From Pedobacter cryoconitis (GTDB lineage: Bacteria; Bacteroidota; Bacteroidia; Sphingobacteriales; Sphingobacteriaceae), in NCBI RefSeq assembly GCF_001590605.1, contig NZ_CP014504.1:5456001-5520000 (forward strand): 64,000 nucleotides of DNA, given 5' to 3'. A program made the position numbers and the translations under genes. Shown here in pieces: positions 52,880-61,710 of this stretch. Every line of letters begins with the position of its first letter. The first letter of the stretch is position 1. Below the pieces are notes generated by a model that had not been told where the DNA came from, did no database searches, and was given only the letters and a program-made list of their open reading frames with translations.

Positions 52880-53470
52880 ATGGAAATTAAATCCTATATC
52901 GATAAGGGTAACCTGGAACAATACTGTTTTGAGTTAAACAATGCGGAACTTGGAAACGAGATTGCTGCGTTGCGTCCGGCTCATTCCGAAATCGGACAGG
53001 AACTCAACCAGATTGAGCTGACCATTGAAAAACTGGCGCAAAGCCACGCTATTATACCAAGTCCACAACTTAAAAACAGGATCATGGCCGCCCTTGGCAT
53101 TGCCGAAGATAAAATTGACTTGGATAATCTGCCACCGACCAGTAAATATTCAAATTATGAAAGTTGGTTGAAAGCGGTGGAACACTTGATTCCCGCTGAG
53201 CCTTTTGATGATTTTTTCGCCCACCCGTTACAGCAAAATGAACAGATTGCACAAACACTGGTTATCACCAAATTGAACGTACCGGAAGAAGTTCACGAAG
53301 TCGTAGCTGAAAGTTTCTTTATTCTGAAAGGCACATGTACCTGTACCGTAGGTAAAGAGGTTTTTACGCTGAATGCCGGAGATTATTTAGCTATTCCATT
53401 GCACACCAACCATGATATCAGGATCGATTCCCCTTATGTGATCGCTATATTGCAACACCAATTCTCGTGA
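52880..53470 (+). CDS. cupin-domain protein with anti-sigma-like N terminus (ChrR-like)
   Basis: I start at ATG 52880 rather than TTG 52871, because the promoter leaves no room for the latter; the product is 196 residues. The N-terminal half (NLEQYCFELNNAELGNEIAALR, then PSPQLKNRIMAALGI) resembles the helical region of RskA/anti-sigma factors. The C-terminal half is a cupin barrel with ESFFILKGTCTCTVGKEVF and FTLNAGDYLAIPLHTNHDIRI. Proteins of this layout (ChrR) bind an ECF sigma factor and respond to stress. No sigma gene is adjacent; the only ECF gene of the window lies 6 kb away, so any partnership is inference. It directly follows the mobile debris. Confidence 0.8.
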   Translation: MEIKSYIDKGNLEQYCFELNNAELGNEIAALRPAHSEIGQELNQIELTIEKLAQSHAIIPSPQLKNRIMAALGIAEDKIDLDNLPPTSKYSNYESWLKAVEHLIPAEPFDDFFAHPLQQNEQIAQTLVITKLNVPEEVHEVVAESFFILKGTCTCTVGKEVFTLNAGDYLAIPLHTNHDIRIDSPYVIAILQHQFS

Positions 53471-53536
53471 TCATCAAAAACTGAATGGAATACGAATAGC
53501 TGAAGCTCCCATTTCCACAGGTAAGGAAGTTCATTG

Positions 53537-54610
53537 TTAAGGATAAAGTTTTGATGTCTCTGTGAGGAGTGCCTGCATTAAATCAGACGCCTTCGTATGT
53601 TTTAAAGTCACTGTATTCTGGCCTGACCAAAAGTTAACCAGCTCAGTTTTTCCCTGGGCAAGTGCAGCTATTTTTAATTGACCGATCAGGCGGCTTTGCA
53701 ATGGAAATGGAAGAACCTCAGTTTCCTGTTTAATTTCATCCGAAATGCGGTTCCGGATCAATCTGCCCATTCTGCCGGTTAATGATTTGGAAAGTACAGT
53801 ATAGTTGGATTCCTCAGAAAATAACTTCGCTTTGTGAACAGGTGTCGCATTTGATTCGTCTGTAGCCAAAAATACTGTACCTAACTGAACCGCGTCAGCA
53901 CCTAATGTCAACGCAGCAGCGATCCCTTTAGCATCAGCAATACCGCCTGCTGCAATAACCGGTGTCTTTACACTGGCTTTCAACTGTTGAATAAGGGTAA
54001 AGGTTCCTGTTAATGAATCCTGTGCCGGGCAGAGGAAAGAAGGGCGGTGTCCTCCGGCTTCAAATCCGGCGGCGACTATAGCGTCAACTTTTGCTGCTTC
54101 AAGGACTAAGGCTTCGTCTATTGTTGTCGCTGCACCTACGGTTTTAATGCCCATTCTCCGACATTCGTCAAGTATCTCTTTTGGTGGAATACCAAATATA
54201 AAACTAAATACTGCTGGTTTGATCTCGAAGATTGCTTCAATCTGATGGAGAAACCTGGAAGGGATATTTACATCCAGATCAGGAAGCGGGATGCTGAGCT
54301 CATCGAAATAAGGTTTAAATAATTGCTTTACTTCTTCAATCTGTGTTGCAGAATAATCAATCAAGGAAGCGTCAACATCCGATACCCACAGGTTAATATT
54401 ATAAGGTTTATCTGTTTTAGTTTTGATAAGCTGAGCTGCTGCAAGTATTTGATCGGGATCAAGCGTATAGGCACCAAAGCTTCCCAGTCCACCTGCATTG
54501 GATACGGCGGCCAAAAGTTCCGGAGTAGAGAATCCACCGCCCATTGGACCTGAAAGTATGGGATATTTAATGCCAAATAATTCGCTGATTTTAGTTTTAT
54601 GCCACATCAT
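53537..54610 (-). CDS. nitronate monooxygenase (2-nitropropane dioxygenase family)
   Basis: An FMN-dependent TIM-barrel enzyme of 357 residues that oxidises nitronates. It starts with the family block LFGIKYPILSGPMGGGFSTPELLAAVSNAGGLGSFG. The phosphate-binding region is VDAIVAAGFEAGGHRP, with the catalytic His, followed by PVIAAGGIADAKGIAAALTLGADAVQLGT. Translation can begin at either of two adjacent ATGs. A broken Crp/Fnr-type gene ends at the base just before it. No operon partner is visible. Confidence 0.93.
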   Translation of the reverse strand: MMWHKTKISELFGIKYPILSGPMGGGFSTPELLAAVSNAGGLGSFGAYTLDPDQILAAAQLIKTKTDKPYNINLWVSDVDASLIDYSATQIEEVKQLFKPYFDELSIPLPDLDVNIPSRFLHQIEAIFEIKPAVFSFIFGIPPKEILDECRRMGIKTVGAATTIDEALVLEAAKVDAIVAAGFEAGGHRPSFLCPAQDSLTGTFTLIQQLKASVKTPVIAAGGIADAKGIAAALTLGADAVQLGTVFLATDESNATPVHKAKLFSEESNYTVLSKSLTGRMGRLIRNRISDEIKQETEVLPFPLQSRLIGQLKIAALAQGKTELVNFWSGQNTVTLKHTKASDLMQALLTETSKLYP

Positions 54611-54775
54611 TTAAAGCGTTATATAGGTTAGTAATTTATTCCTTGTTAAGTTAATGAAAAAGGCTTTCAGGCAGCTGGAAATAATAAAATACTCCTGTTC
54701 TGCTTTTTTACCAGCATCGATTATTACCTGACCTTTTTTGTAAGGCTGTGGTTTGAAAATTTCTTTCGCTTCCAT
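54611..54775 (-). pseudogene. fragment of a Crp/Fnr-family regulator (cyclic-nucleotide-binding domain)
   Basis: A 54-codon frame encodes IFKPQPYKKGQVIIDAGKKA then EQEYFIISSCLKAFFIN, which matches the first strands of the cyclic-nucleotide-binding domain in Bacteroidota Crp/Fnr proteins (pattern FKxxxYKKGxxIxxxG...YFIxxGxLKAF). An in-frame TAA stands before the ATG and the similarity stops after about 45 residues. The rest of the domain and the DNA-binding part are missing. The frame is too short to function. It ends directly at the nitronate monooxygenase start. Confidence 0.5.
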
Positions 54776-54835
54776 GAAAACTATATTCCTATCTTAGGAT
54801 CTCCTTAATAATTTTTGTAAAAATCAATGTTTAAT

Positions 54836-55618
54836 ATGAAAAGATACATTTTATTGCTCCTTTTATTTATTTCCTATTCGGGGTATGCCCAGAATACGAT
54901 TAATAATTATAAATATGTGCTGGTACCAGAGAAATTCAGTTTTCTTAAGGAACAGGATCAGTACAGGCTCAATACACTGGCTAAATTCCTTTTGGCCGAA
55001 AAAGGGTTTGATGCCTATTTTGATAATTTTGAATTACCAACAGAAATTGCCAATAATAAATGTGATGCACTGCATGTTGAAGTTCTGGAGAAAAATGGAA
55101 TGTTTACAACCAATCTTACACTATTATTAAAAGATTGTAAGGGTAATATTATTTTTAAAAGCAAGCAAGGAAAAAGCAGAGAGAAAGAATATAAAACTTC
55201 TTATAACCTTGCTTTAAGAGATGCTTTTACGTCACTGGATGAGGTTAAATATGCTTATAACGGAACTGTGAACTCACAGGATCAGCAGGTAGCAACAACT
55301 ACCACAGCAGTTACGGCTCCTGTAGTTACAGCAACTGCTCCTGTTAGTGCTGCGGTGGCCACTGCAGCTAAGCCTGTACAGGTAGAAACAAATCAGGCAG
55401 CAGGAACATTATATGCGCAACCAACAGCTAGTGGCTATCAACTGATAGATACTACACCAAAGAAAGTATTAACCTTACTAAGGACATCTGTTCAGGATTA
55501 TTTTATTGCCGACAATGGAACTGCCAATGGAATCGTACTGAAAAAGAGCGGAGAATGGTTTTTTGAATACTATAAAGACAGTAAGCTGATGGCTGAAAAA
55601 TTGCTGATCAAGTTTTAA
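54836..55618 (+). CDS. secreted protein of unknown function
   Basis: Start at the ATG at 54836 (an alternative ATG at 54827 adds three residues). The signal peptide is MKRYILLLLLFISYSGYAQ. The N-terminal domain (to about residue 135) has YKYVLVPEKFSFLKEQDQYRLNTLAKF and a single Cys in LLKDCKGNIIF. An Ala/Thr/Val-rich linker at about 150-190 leads to a short C-terminal beta domain (SGEWFFEYYKDSKLMAEKLLIKF). I do not recognise a family. It would sit in the periplasm or at the outer membrane. It has its own terminator. Confidence 0.75.
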   Translation: MKRYILLLLLFISYSGYAQNTINNYKYVLVPEKFSFLKEQDQYRLNTLAKFLLAEKGFDAYFDNFELPTEIANNKCDALHVEVLEKNGMFTTNLTLLLKDCKGNIIFKSKQGKSREKEYKTSYNLALRDAFTSLDEVKYAYNGTVNSQDQQVATTTTAVTAPVVTATAPVSAAVATAAKPVQVETNQAAGTLYAQPTASGYQLIDTTPKKVLTLLRTSVQDYFIADNGTANGIVLKKSGEWFFEYYKDSKLMAEKLLIKF

Positions 55619-55640
55619 CTGAACAATACTGCCTCCTATC

Positions 55641-55673
55641 AAAAGCCTTTCATTAATCGTGAAAGGCTTTTTG
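55641..55673 (+). terminator. intrinsic terminator after the secreted protein gene
   Basis: A 12-bp stem, AAAAGCCTTTCA / TGAAAGGCTTTT (55641-55652 and 55660-55671), loop TTAATCG, followed by T residues. Confidence 0.92.
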
Positions 55674-55988
55674 CTTTTTACATCCCGTGTTTCATCATTG
55701 TTGATGTCCCTGCATAGGGGTCTTGGGGAATTTTGCGTTTACGAATCAAATAATCACAAATGATTCACATTAAAAGAACCTGGTTATTACTGAGACGAGC
55801 TTTATACAGCTTTAAGCGGTTAGCTTAAATGAGTTGAAGAGGGGGGCTGAGGAAATGGAAATTCTGTTGGACAGATTGAAATGTCGTTTCAGTAAGTGTA
55901 ATTTCCGTCTCAGTTACTTTATCCTGCCGATAAATTCGAGGTCAGCTTAGATTTGGAGAATAAAGAAAGTAAAATTAATTATTGGAGT
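55674..55988. other. 315-nt gene-free stretch
   Basis: I see no coding frame, RNA gene or clear promoter between the terminator and the beta-barrel gene. The only sequence-level oddity is a near-repeat of CGTTTCAGTAAGTGTAATT-like text near 55885, too weak to name. Confidence 0.5.
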
Positions 55989-56555
55989 ATGAAAAAATTA
56001 GTGTTAGCAGCAGGGCTATTAGTCTCTGTGCAATTAGTAAAGGCTCAGGATATTCAGTTAATTCCGAAAGCTGGTTTAAGTTTCTCTAGACAATCGATTA
56101 GTAATATGGACGGAGAAAAATCAAAGGCTGGCTTTACAGCAGGATTAGGAGTTAATGTAGGGCTTAAAAATTCAGCATTTTCAATTCAACCTGAATTAAA
56201 CTATGTCAGTGCAGGTACTAAGATCAAAAATGATAACAACAAGTATAACCTGAATTACCTGGAGCTTCCGATTTTGGTGAAGTATTCTTTTGGCCCTGTT
56301 TACATTAACGCAGGTCCTTCAATTGGACTGGCTGTTGGCGGAATGAATAAAATGGAAACTTTCTATCAGGCTAAAGTTCAGAAATTAAACTTTGGTGTTC
56401 AAATGGGTGGTGGTTTAGCTATTCCTGTTGGTAACGGTACTGTTCTGGTTGATGCCAGATATGCGCTAGGTTTAACTGATGTTAGCAAAGGCCCGGCAAC
56501 AGTCAAAAACCGGGGTTTCATTGCAACAGTAGGTTACGCAATACCATTGAAATAG
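55989..56555 (+). CDS. outer-membrane beta-barrel protein (porin_2 / PF13568-like)
   Basis: The frame opens at 55953, but the ATG at 55989 starts a signal peptide (MKKLVLAAGLLVSVQLVKAQ) and has GGAG just upstream. The 188-residue product has the PorT/outer-membrane barrel pattern: LIPKAGLSFSRQ at the start, FSIQPELNYVSAGTKI, LNYLELPILVKYSFGPVYINAGPS with the ELPxxxKY motif, and GFIATVGYAIPLK at the end. This barrel family is widespread in Bacteroidota and mostly of unknown function. A weak stem-loop (CAAACTGCC/GGCAGTTTG, 56570-56603) follows. Confidence 0.88.
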   Translation: MKKLVLAAGLLVSVQLVKAQDIQLIPKAGLSFSRQSISNMDGEKSKAGFTAGLGVNVGLKNSAFSIQPELNYVSAGTKIKNDNNKYNLNYLELPILVKYSFGPVYINAGPSIGLAVGGMNKMETFYQAKVQKLNFGVQMGGGLAIPVGNGTVLVDARYALGLTDVSKGPATVKNRGFIATVGYAIPLK

Positions 56556-56569
56556 TTTTGCCAGTCCTG

Positions 56570-56603
56570 CAAACTGCCTGTGATTTGGGTAATGGGCAGT
56601 TTG
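56570..56603 (+). terminator. weak hairpin after the beta-barrel gene
   Basis: CAAACTGCC (56570-56578) pairs with GGCAGTTTG (56595-56603); a 16-nt loop and no clear T-run make it a weak terminator candidate. Confidence 0.45.
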
Positions 56604-56651
56604 TAATTTGAATTATTGTATTATCCCAGTCAATTATAGCCTATAGGCTTT

Positions 56652-59162
56652 ATGAAGTTTCTTATTTCAATATTCTTTCTTTTCTCTTTCTTTGAGGCGG
56701 AGGCCCAGACGGTACAAGTGAAAGGTCTGATCACAGACAAATCAACAGGACAGCCATTGTCCGGAGTAACTATAAGTTTCGAAAATTCTAAGCTTAAAAC
56801 CTCAAGTGACGCCAAAGGATTTTATACCATCATTTCGAAGGAAAAAATTAAAGCGATTCATTTTTATGGGATAGGTTACCGAAGAGTGAAACTGGAAATG
56901 CCTGCAGGACATAGCCATTCTATGAATATTGAATTAGAACCGCAGTCTGAGGACTTGTCTGAGGTAAGCATCTCTGTCGCTCATCAACCGAGATATAAGA
57001 ATAAAGGGAATCCTGCAGTTGAATTGATTAGAAAAGTGATCGAACATAAGAACTCCAATGCAGCAAACCTTCAAAATTACCTTTCCTACCAGGAATATGA
57101 AAAAATGAATATTTCATTAAGTATGACTACTGAAAAAGCAAAGACTTCAAAATTGCTTAAGCGGTTATCATTTTTAAAGAATAATTCAGACTCGCTGACC
57201 CGTCCGGGAAAATTGCTTACCCCTATTTTTATGAAGGAAAAAATGAGCCATAACCTGGTTTATCAGAACCCTTTTAAACAGGAAACTGCGGTTATTGCAG
57301 AGAATCAATCCCGTATAGATCAATTTATTGACGAAGATGGTATCAATGAATATCTTGATAAGATTTATCAGCGGGTGGATATCTATCAAAATGATATTGG
57401 CATAGGAAATCAGAGTTTTATGAGTCCGATTGCTGATCTTGCCCCTCAGTTTTATAAGTACTTTATTATAGATACTTTAAAAGATGTATCTCCAATGCAG
57501 CTTAAAGTGATGATCGCACCACGTAATAAGGAAGACGTGCTTTTTCTGGGTTATCTGTATATAGCACTTGATGGTAAATATGCAGTACAAAAGGCTACGC
57601 TTTCTGTCAACTCCAAAATAAACATTAACTGGGTAAAGGAGATGAATATATCTCTTCAATACCACCAGGATAAAACTGGGCATTACTACCTGGGTAAAAG
57701 TATAATGGCAATGGATCTTGGGCTTTTTAAAGAAGGCGCCAGTATTTTCGGGGAAAGGACTTTATTTATCAATGATTTTGTAAGTAGTCCAACGGCATTA
57801 AATCTTCCCTTAAAATCTAAAATTCTGGAAGGTCAGCCAGTGCAAATGGCAGAATTGAGGCCAGAAAAGCTCACTCAAATTGAGGAAATGGCCTATAAGA
57901 ATATTGATAGCCTGAAAAACTCAAAACCATTTAAGCGGGCTATGGGACTAGCTTCCTTCTTACTTTCCGGTTATGTTGGTCAGGGTAAAGTAGAAGTAGG
58001 CCCTTTCAACTCTTTTTATAGTTTTAATCCTGTAGAAGGCCTGAGGCTTAAAGTTGGCGGACGGACGACAGATTTATTCAGCAAAAGAATTTTCTTTGAC
58101 GGACACATCGCTTATGGTAGCCGTGACCAGAAATGGAAATATTCATTAGGGACAATACTCTCACTTTCTCCAGGTTCAATTTATGAATTCCCTGTAAAAT
58201 CATTGACCTTAAGACACAGTTATGAAACTCAGATACCAGGGCAGGATCTCAACTTCCTTGAAGATGATAACTTCCTGTTATCATTTAAAAGAGGGGTAAA
58301 TGATAAATGGTTATACAATAGAAAATGGCTGTTGGAATATTTGCATGAAACTGAAAATCATTTTTCATTTAAAGTAGCTTACAAAAACCAGGTCTTAGAT
58401 CCCACAGGTGGGCTTCGATTTATTGCATTGACTAATTCCGGCCATCTGGAGGTCCCGGATATTACGACCTCTGAGATTACGGCCGAAGTCAGATGGGCAC
58501 CTCATGAGCAGTTTTATCAGGGGAAACGCTTCAGAAGACCAATCCGGAATGCATATCCTATTTTTACTTTACGTGGTTCTGTTGGTATGAAGGGATTCCT
58601 GAATGGAGACTATAATTATCAGAACCTAACCTTTAACGTATTTAAAAGGGCTTATTTTTCTCAGTTCGGCTATTCAGATATTATCCTGGAAGCAGGAAAA
58701 GTATTTGGAAAGGTTCCATTTCCATTATTAACTATACATCGTGCAAATCAAAGTTATGCCTACGAACTACCATCTTATAACCTGATGAATTTTATGGAAT
58801 TTATGAGTGACAGATATGCGAGTATTAATCTGGAACATAATTTCAACGGATTTATCCTGAATAAAATACCATTAGTGAAGCGACTTCAATTAAGAGAGAT
58901 TCTGACTTTAAAAGTATTAAGTGGTTCTCTGTCCAGTAAAAATGATCCGCGCGAAGGTTCTGGATTATATCAGTTTCCAAGAGACAGACATGGCAACGAA
59001 GTATCTCCGGCATTAGGTTCTACACCTTATGTGGAGGGAAGTGTGGGGCTATCTAATATTTTCAAAATACTGAGAATTGATCTGGTCAGAAGGTTTACTT
59101 ATCTCGATCATCCAAGAATATCCAAATGGGGGATAAGGGCTAAGATTAAAGTCGATTTTTAG
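56652..59162 (+). CDS. DUF5686 / carboxypeptidase-like regulatory-domain outer-membrane protein
   Basis: An 836-residue exported protein with a signal peptide cut near FFEAEAQ. An N-terminal carboxypeptidase-regulatory-like domain (KGLITDKSTGQPLSGVTISFEN, about 24-100) is followed by the DUF5686 body. The body has NPAVELIRKVIEHKNSN, a long beta-rich C-terminal region and the final Phe of an outer-membrane barrel. Such proteins look like TonB-receptor relatives without a TonB box and plug. The function is unknown; a role in envelope assembly or transport is often assumed. It is monocistronic with a strong terminator. Confidence 0.9.
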   Translation: MKFLISIFFLFSFFEAEAQTVQVKGLITDKSTGQPLSGVTISFENSKLKTSSDAKGFYTIISKEKIKAIHFYGIGYRRVKLEMPAGHSHSMNIELEPQSEDLSEVSISVAHQPRYKNKGNPAVELIRKVIEHKNSNAANLQNYLSYQEYEKMNISLSMTTEKAKTSKLLKRLSFLKNNSDSLTRPGKLLTPIFMKEKMSHNLVYQNPFKQETAVIAENQSRIDQFIDEDGINEYLDKIYQRVDIYQNDIGIGNQSFMSPIADLAPQFYKYFIIDTLKDVSPMQLKVMIAPRNKEDVLFLGYLYIALDGKYAVQKATLSVNSKININWVKEMNISLQYHQDKTGHYYLGKSIMAMDLGLFKEGASIFGERTLFINDFVSSPTALNLPLKSKILEGQPVQMAELRPEKLTQIEEMAYKNIDSLKNSKPFKRAMGLASFLLSGYVGQGKVEVGPFNSFYSFNPVEGLRLKVGGRTTDLFSKRIFFDGHIAYGSRDQKWKYSLGTILSLSPGSIYEFPVKSLTLRHSYETQIPGQDLNFLEDDNFLLSFKRGVNDKWLYNRKWLLEYLHETENHFSFKVAYKNQVLDPTGGLRFIALTNSGHLEVPDITTSEITAEVRWAPHEQFYQGKRFRRPIRNAYPIFTLRGSVGMKGFLNGDYNYQNLTFNVFKRAYFSQFGYSDIILEAGKVFGKVPFPLLTIHRANQSYAYELPSYNLMNFMEFMSDRYASINLEHNFNGFILNKIPLVKRLQLREILTLKVLSGSLSSKNDPREGSGLYQFPRDRHGNEVSPALGSTPYVEGSVGLSNIFKILRIDLVRRFTYLDHPRISKWGIRAKIKVDF

Positions 59163-59171
59163 CACAAAACT

Positions 59172-59221
59172 TTACTAACAAAAAAGCCGGTATGTTTACA
59201 TACCGGCTTTTTTGTTAGTAA
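59172..59221. terminator. bidirectional terminator
   Basis: A perfect 23-bp inverted repeat (59172-59194 and 59199-59221) with a TTTA loop and core AAAAAAGCCGG/CCGGCTTTTTT. It lies between the convergent DUF5686 and acyl-CoA dehydrogenase genes. Confidence 0.95.
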
Positions 59222-59242
59222 ATGAGCATAAATTTGTCTTCG

Positions 59243-60745
59243 TTAAGCGAAGTTAAACCAGGAACTTTCTGACTTATAATCCTCTATTACCTGTGAACTG
59301 TTATCAAAATTAAAAGAACAGATTAAAGTGCGTACTTCCTGTTTCACGTTCATAATACAATTATCAATCAAATCTTTTCTGAACCCTTTAAGTTCCAGAT
59401 CCAGTACGTAACCTAAAGAAACAATCCTTCCAATCACTTTTCCCAAATCAAATAATTTCCGTTGTGAAAGTGTACTATTCAAGGTGAAACTTAGTTCCTG
59501 TTTGAAGTAATGACAAGCTTCAGCAGTCTGTTTCAGCGTAGCCAGGAAATCAAATAAATTTGATTCTTTCTGCTTCTTCATCTGACGTACAATGATTTCG
59601 GAAATTTGAGCATAAAGCATTTCATTGGAACCCTCGAAAATCTGAAAAGGCCTGCTATCCATAATTCCACGGCCACCAACATGTGAGGTCTGATACCCTT
59701 TGGCACCTGAAACCTGTGTTAAGATCTGGGCAGATTCCTGCATCAAATCAGTAACTACAGCTTTCATACTATTTGCTTCCAGCCCTTCTGAAGCCAGGTT
59801 ATGTTCGATACCACTAATCTTGCTACTTCTTACACACATAGCTGAACAGATGGTATAAGCAGATTGTATTTTTGAAAGCTGGAACTGGATCTGATCCATA
59901 GCTAACAAGTTTGTTGCCCCAACCATCCTGTTTTTACATTGCAGAAGTGCTTCATCCATCATCCGCTTGATAAAGCCCATTCCCATCCCTGGGAATTGCA
60001 TTCTGCTGCGGTGAAGAATATCCAGCATCATTTTAATGCCAGTAGATTCCGGGTTTAATTTAAACGTTTTAGGTACTTCGATGTTTAAAATATTGCGTCC
60101 ATAAGGGATCATATGAAGTCCCATAGTATCGAAATATTCTTCTACGACTATGTGTTGTTTTTCTTTTGTATTATCGCATAGAAAGAAATCTATATCACGG
60201 CTAAGTCCTCCATCAGCAAGTTCTGCTCTGGAAGCAATCAGCCAATAGTCGGCCAGTCCGGTAAGGCCCTGCCAGTGTTTAGTCCCTTTAATGCTATACC
60301 CATTTGTCAATTCGCTATTCCGCGTTTTCATGTTGAGTGCATCACTTCCGTAATCAGGCTCCGTGATCATCAGCCCACCCATATTCTGCTCGTAAAGAAA
60401 ACGATCAAAAACCTCTTTCTTTACAGACTCATCTGCATATTTTGCAAGGGGTTCAAGAAAAAGGGCAATGTTAATTCCAAAAGTAAGCGAAAGCGGTAAA
60501 GATTCATAAGAAGCTGCTGCCAGCACACTCAGACATTCTTTTACTTCGGCTCCCCGGCCTCCATACTCTTCCGGAATAGCCGTAGCCAAAGGTTGCTCAG
60601 CAAGAATTTCCTTCATGACTAAAGGAGGAAGTTTCGCTGCTAAATTAAATTGATTAATATTTTCTTTCCCCCTGAATAAGAGCTTTAATTTCTCTTCGAA
60701 ATCCTTAATATATTCTGAAAACTCTGTTTTTAATTCTATCATCAT
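59243..60745 (-). CDS. acyl-CoA dehydrogenase family protein
   Basis: An FAD flavoprotein of 500 residues. Recognisable blocks are AIPEEYGGRGAEVKECL, GGLMITEPDYGSDALNMKT, TKHWQGLTGLADYWLIASRAE, QVSGAKGYQTSHVGGRGIMDSR and FQIFEGSNEMLYAQI, where the Glu of FEGSNE matches the usual catalytic base. The substrate is not defined. The N-terminal and middle parts diverge from fadE of this window, so the two are distinct subfamilies. It is monocistronic; either of two adjacent ATGs could be the start. Confidence 0.88.
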   Translation of the reverse strand: MMIELKTEFSEYIKDFEEKLKLLFRGKENINQFNLAAKLPPLVMKEILAEQPLATAIPEEYGGRGAEVKECLSVLAAASYESLPLSLTFGINIALFLEPLAKYADESVKKEVFDRFLYEQNMGGLMITEPDYGSDALNMKTRNSELTNGYSIKGTKHWQGLTGLADYWLIASRAELADGGLSRDIDFFLCDNTKEKQHIVVEEYFDTMGLHMIPYGRNILNIEVPKTFKLNPESTGIKMMLDILHRSRMQFPGMGMGFIKRMMDEALLQCKNRMVGATNLLAMDQIQFQLSKIQSAYTICSAMCVRSSKISGIEHNLASEGLEANSMKAVVTDLMQESAQILTQVSGAKGYQTSHVGGRGIMDSRPFQIFEGSNEMLYAQISEIIVRQMKKQKESNLFDFLATLKQTAEACHYFKQELSFTLNSTLSQRKLFDLGKVIGRIVSLGYVLDLELKGFRKDLIDNCIMNVKQEVRTLICSFNFDNSSQVIEDYKSESSWFNFA

Positions 60746-60883
60746 TAGGGTCGTAAATTACTGTAATATTTTAATATAATATCTCATTGCAAGATACATC
60801 ACAAATATACCAAAGTAATTTAGAATAGTTCCAGATAATCTGTTATTACCTGAATATCCTTCAATTTATAGATAAATATGTAG

Positions 60884-61483
60884 CTAGTACTCCAATACAT
60901 CATCAATAAGGAATGATTTTGCAGCATTAACAACCTTAATATCTCTGTTATATTTTGTGTGATTACTTGTATCTTCAATCAATACATTAAAAACAAAGCC
61001 ATCAGGAGTTTTGTTTTTCAGCTCACAATGTGTCACTTTAATCAGGCCATAATCTTGTTCAGGAACTAAAAACCCATATCCAACTCCTGCTAATTTTGGG
61101 TTATATTTCCCTTTCCACTTCTCTACAAATTCATCTTCAGTCATCCCATCATCTAAATCTACATTGATTGCATCAATTTTATAAGCATTGTACTGAGTTG
61201 TATAAATAGTTTTTACATCTTCTTCAGCGTCTTCATTGGGATTTTCCAGATTACCGTGCGCTTTATTTAAAGAGTTTTCTATGCCCATAATCAGCCATTC
61301 CCTCGCTTTATCAGCTTCAGAAGAAGCTTTCTGAATGGCTTTTCCTGCAACAGGAGTATTTTGATGGATAGCATCCTTTACATTGCTATCTATTGAGCCT
61401 GTAAGCTTTTTACCTTCATTGTGTTTACCATTACAGGAAACCAGCAATATTGCGGATGATAAAATGATGATCAATTGCTTCAT
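60884..61483 (-). CDS. putative lipoprotein, unknown function
   Basis: A 199-residue protein with lipobox ILLVSCNGK (Cys17). A charged, helical middle (ASSEADKAREWLIMGIENSLNKAHG) is followed by an acidic stretch (ENPNEDAEEDVKTIY) and a C-terminal alpha/beta part (GKYNPKLAGVGYGFLVPEQDYGLIKVTHCELKN). I do not recognise the family. It has no operon partner. It is divergent from the alpha-2-macroglobulin gene across 227 nt that contain GGCCTGAT (61516) and ATCAGGCC (61550) inverted copies. Confidence 0.7.
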   Translation of the reverse strand: MKQLIIILSSAILLVSCNGKHNEGKKLTGSIDSNVKDAIHQNTPVAGKAIQKASSEADKAREWLIMGIENSLNKAHGNLENPNEDAEEDVKTIYTTQYNAYKIDAINVDLDDGMTEDEFVEKWKGKYNPKLAGVGYGFLVPEQDYGLIKVTHCELKNKTPDGFVFNVLIEDTSNHTKYNRDIKVVNAAKSFLIDDVLEY

Positions 61484-61710
61484 ATGTTCAATGTCTTTTA
61501 ATCAGCTCAGACATCGGCCTGATGCCCAATGTTAATCAGGCTATCAAGAATCAGGCCTTTAGTTATTATTAGCCGGCGGCTCAGGGCTACGGGAATGTAT
61601 CTTATATGAAATCAAATTAATTGTGCCTTAATATTTAGACATTTGTAGTAGTTTACCATTCAGTTATGGAATTTAGGCAAAAAAGCCATCCTCCTTTAAA
61701 ATTACTACCT

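Noticed and set aside
47006-53470. Sigma/anti-sigma pair of the ECF gene and the cupin protein
   Set aside because: The genes are about 6 kb apart in unrelated contexts; partnership is possible but nothing in the sequence shows it.
61516-61557. GGCCTGAT/ATCAGGCC inverted copies between the lipoprotein and alpha-2-macroglobulin genes
   Set aside because: The stem is short (8 bp), could pair in two ways and has no clear T-run, so I could not assign it a role.
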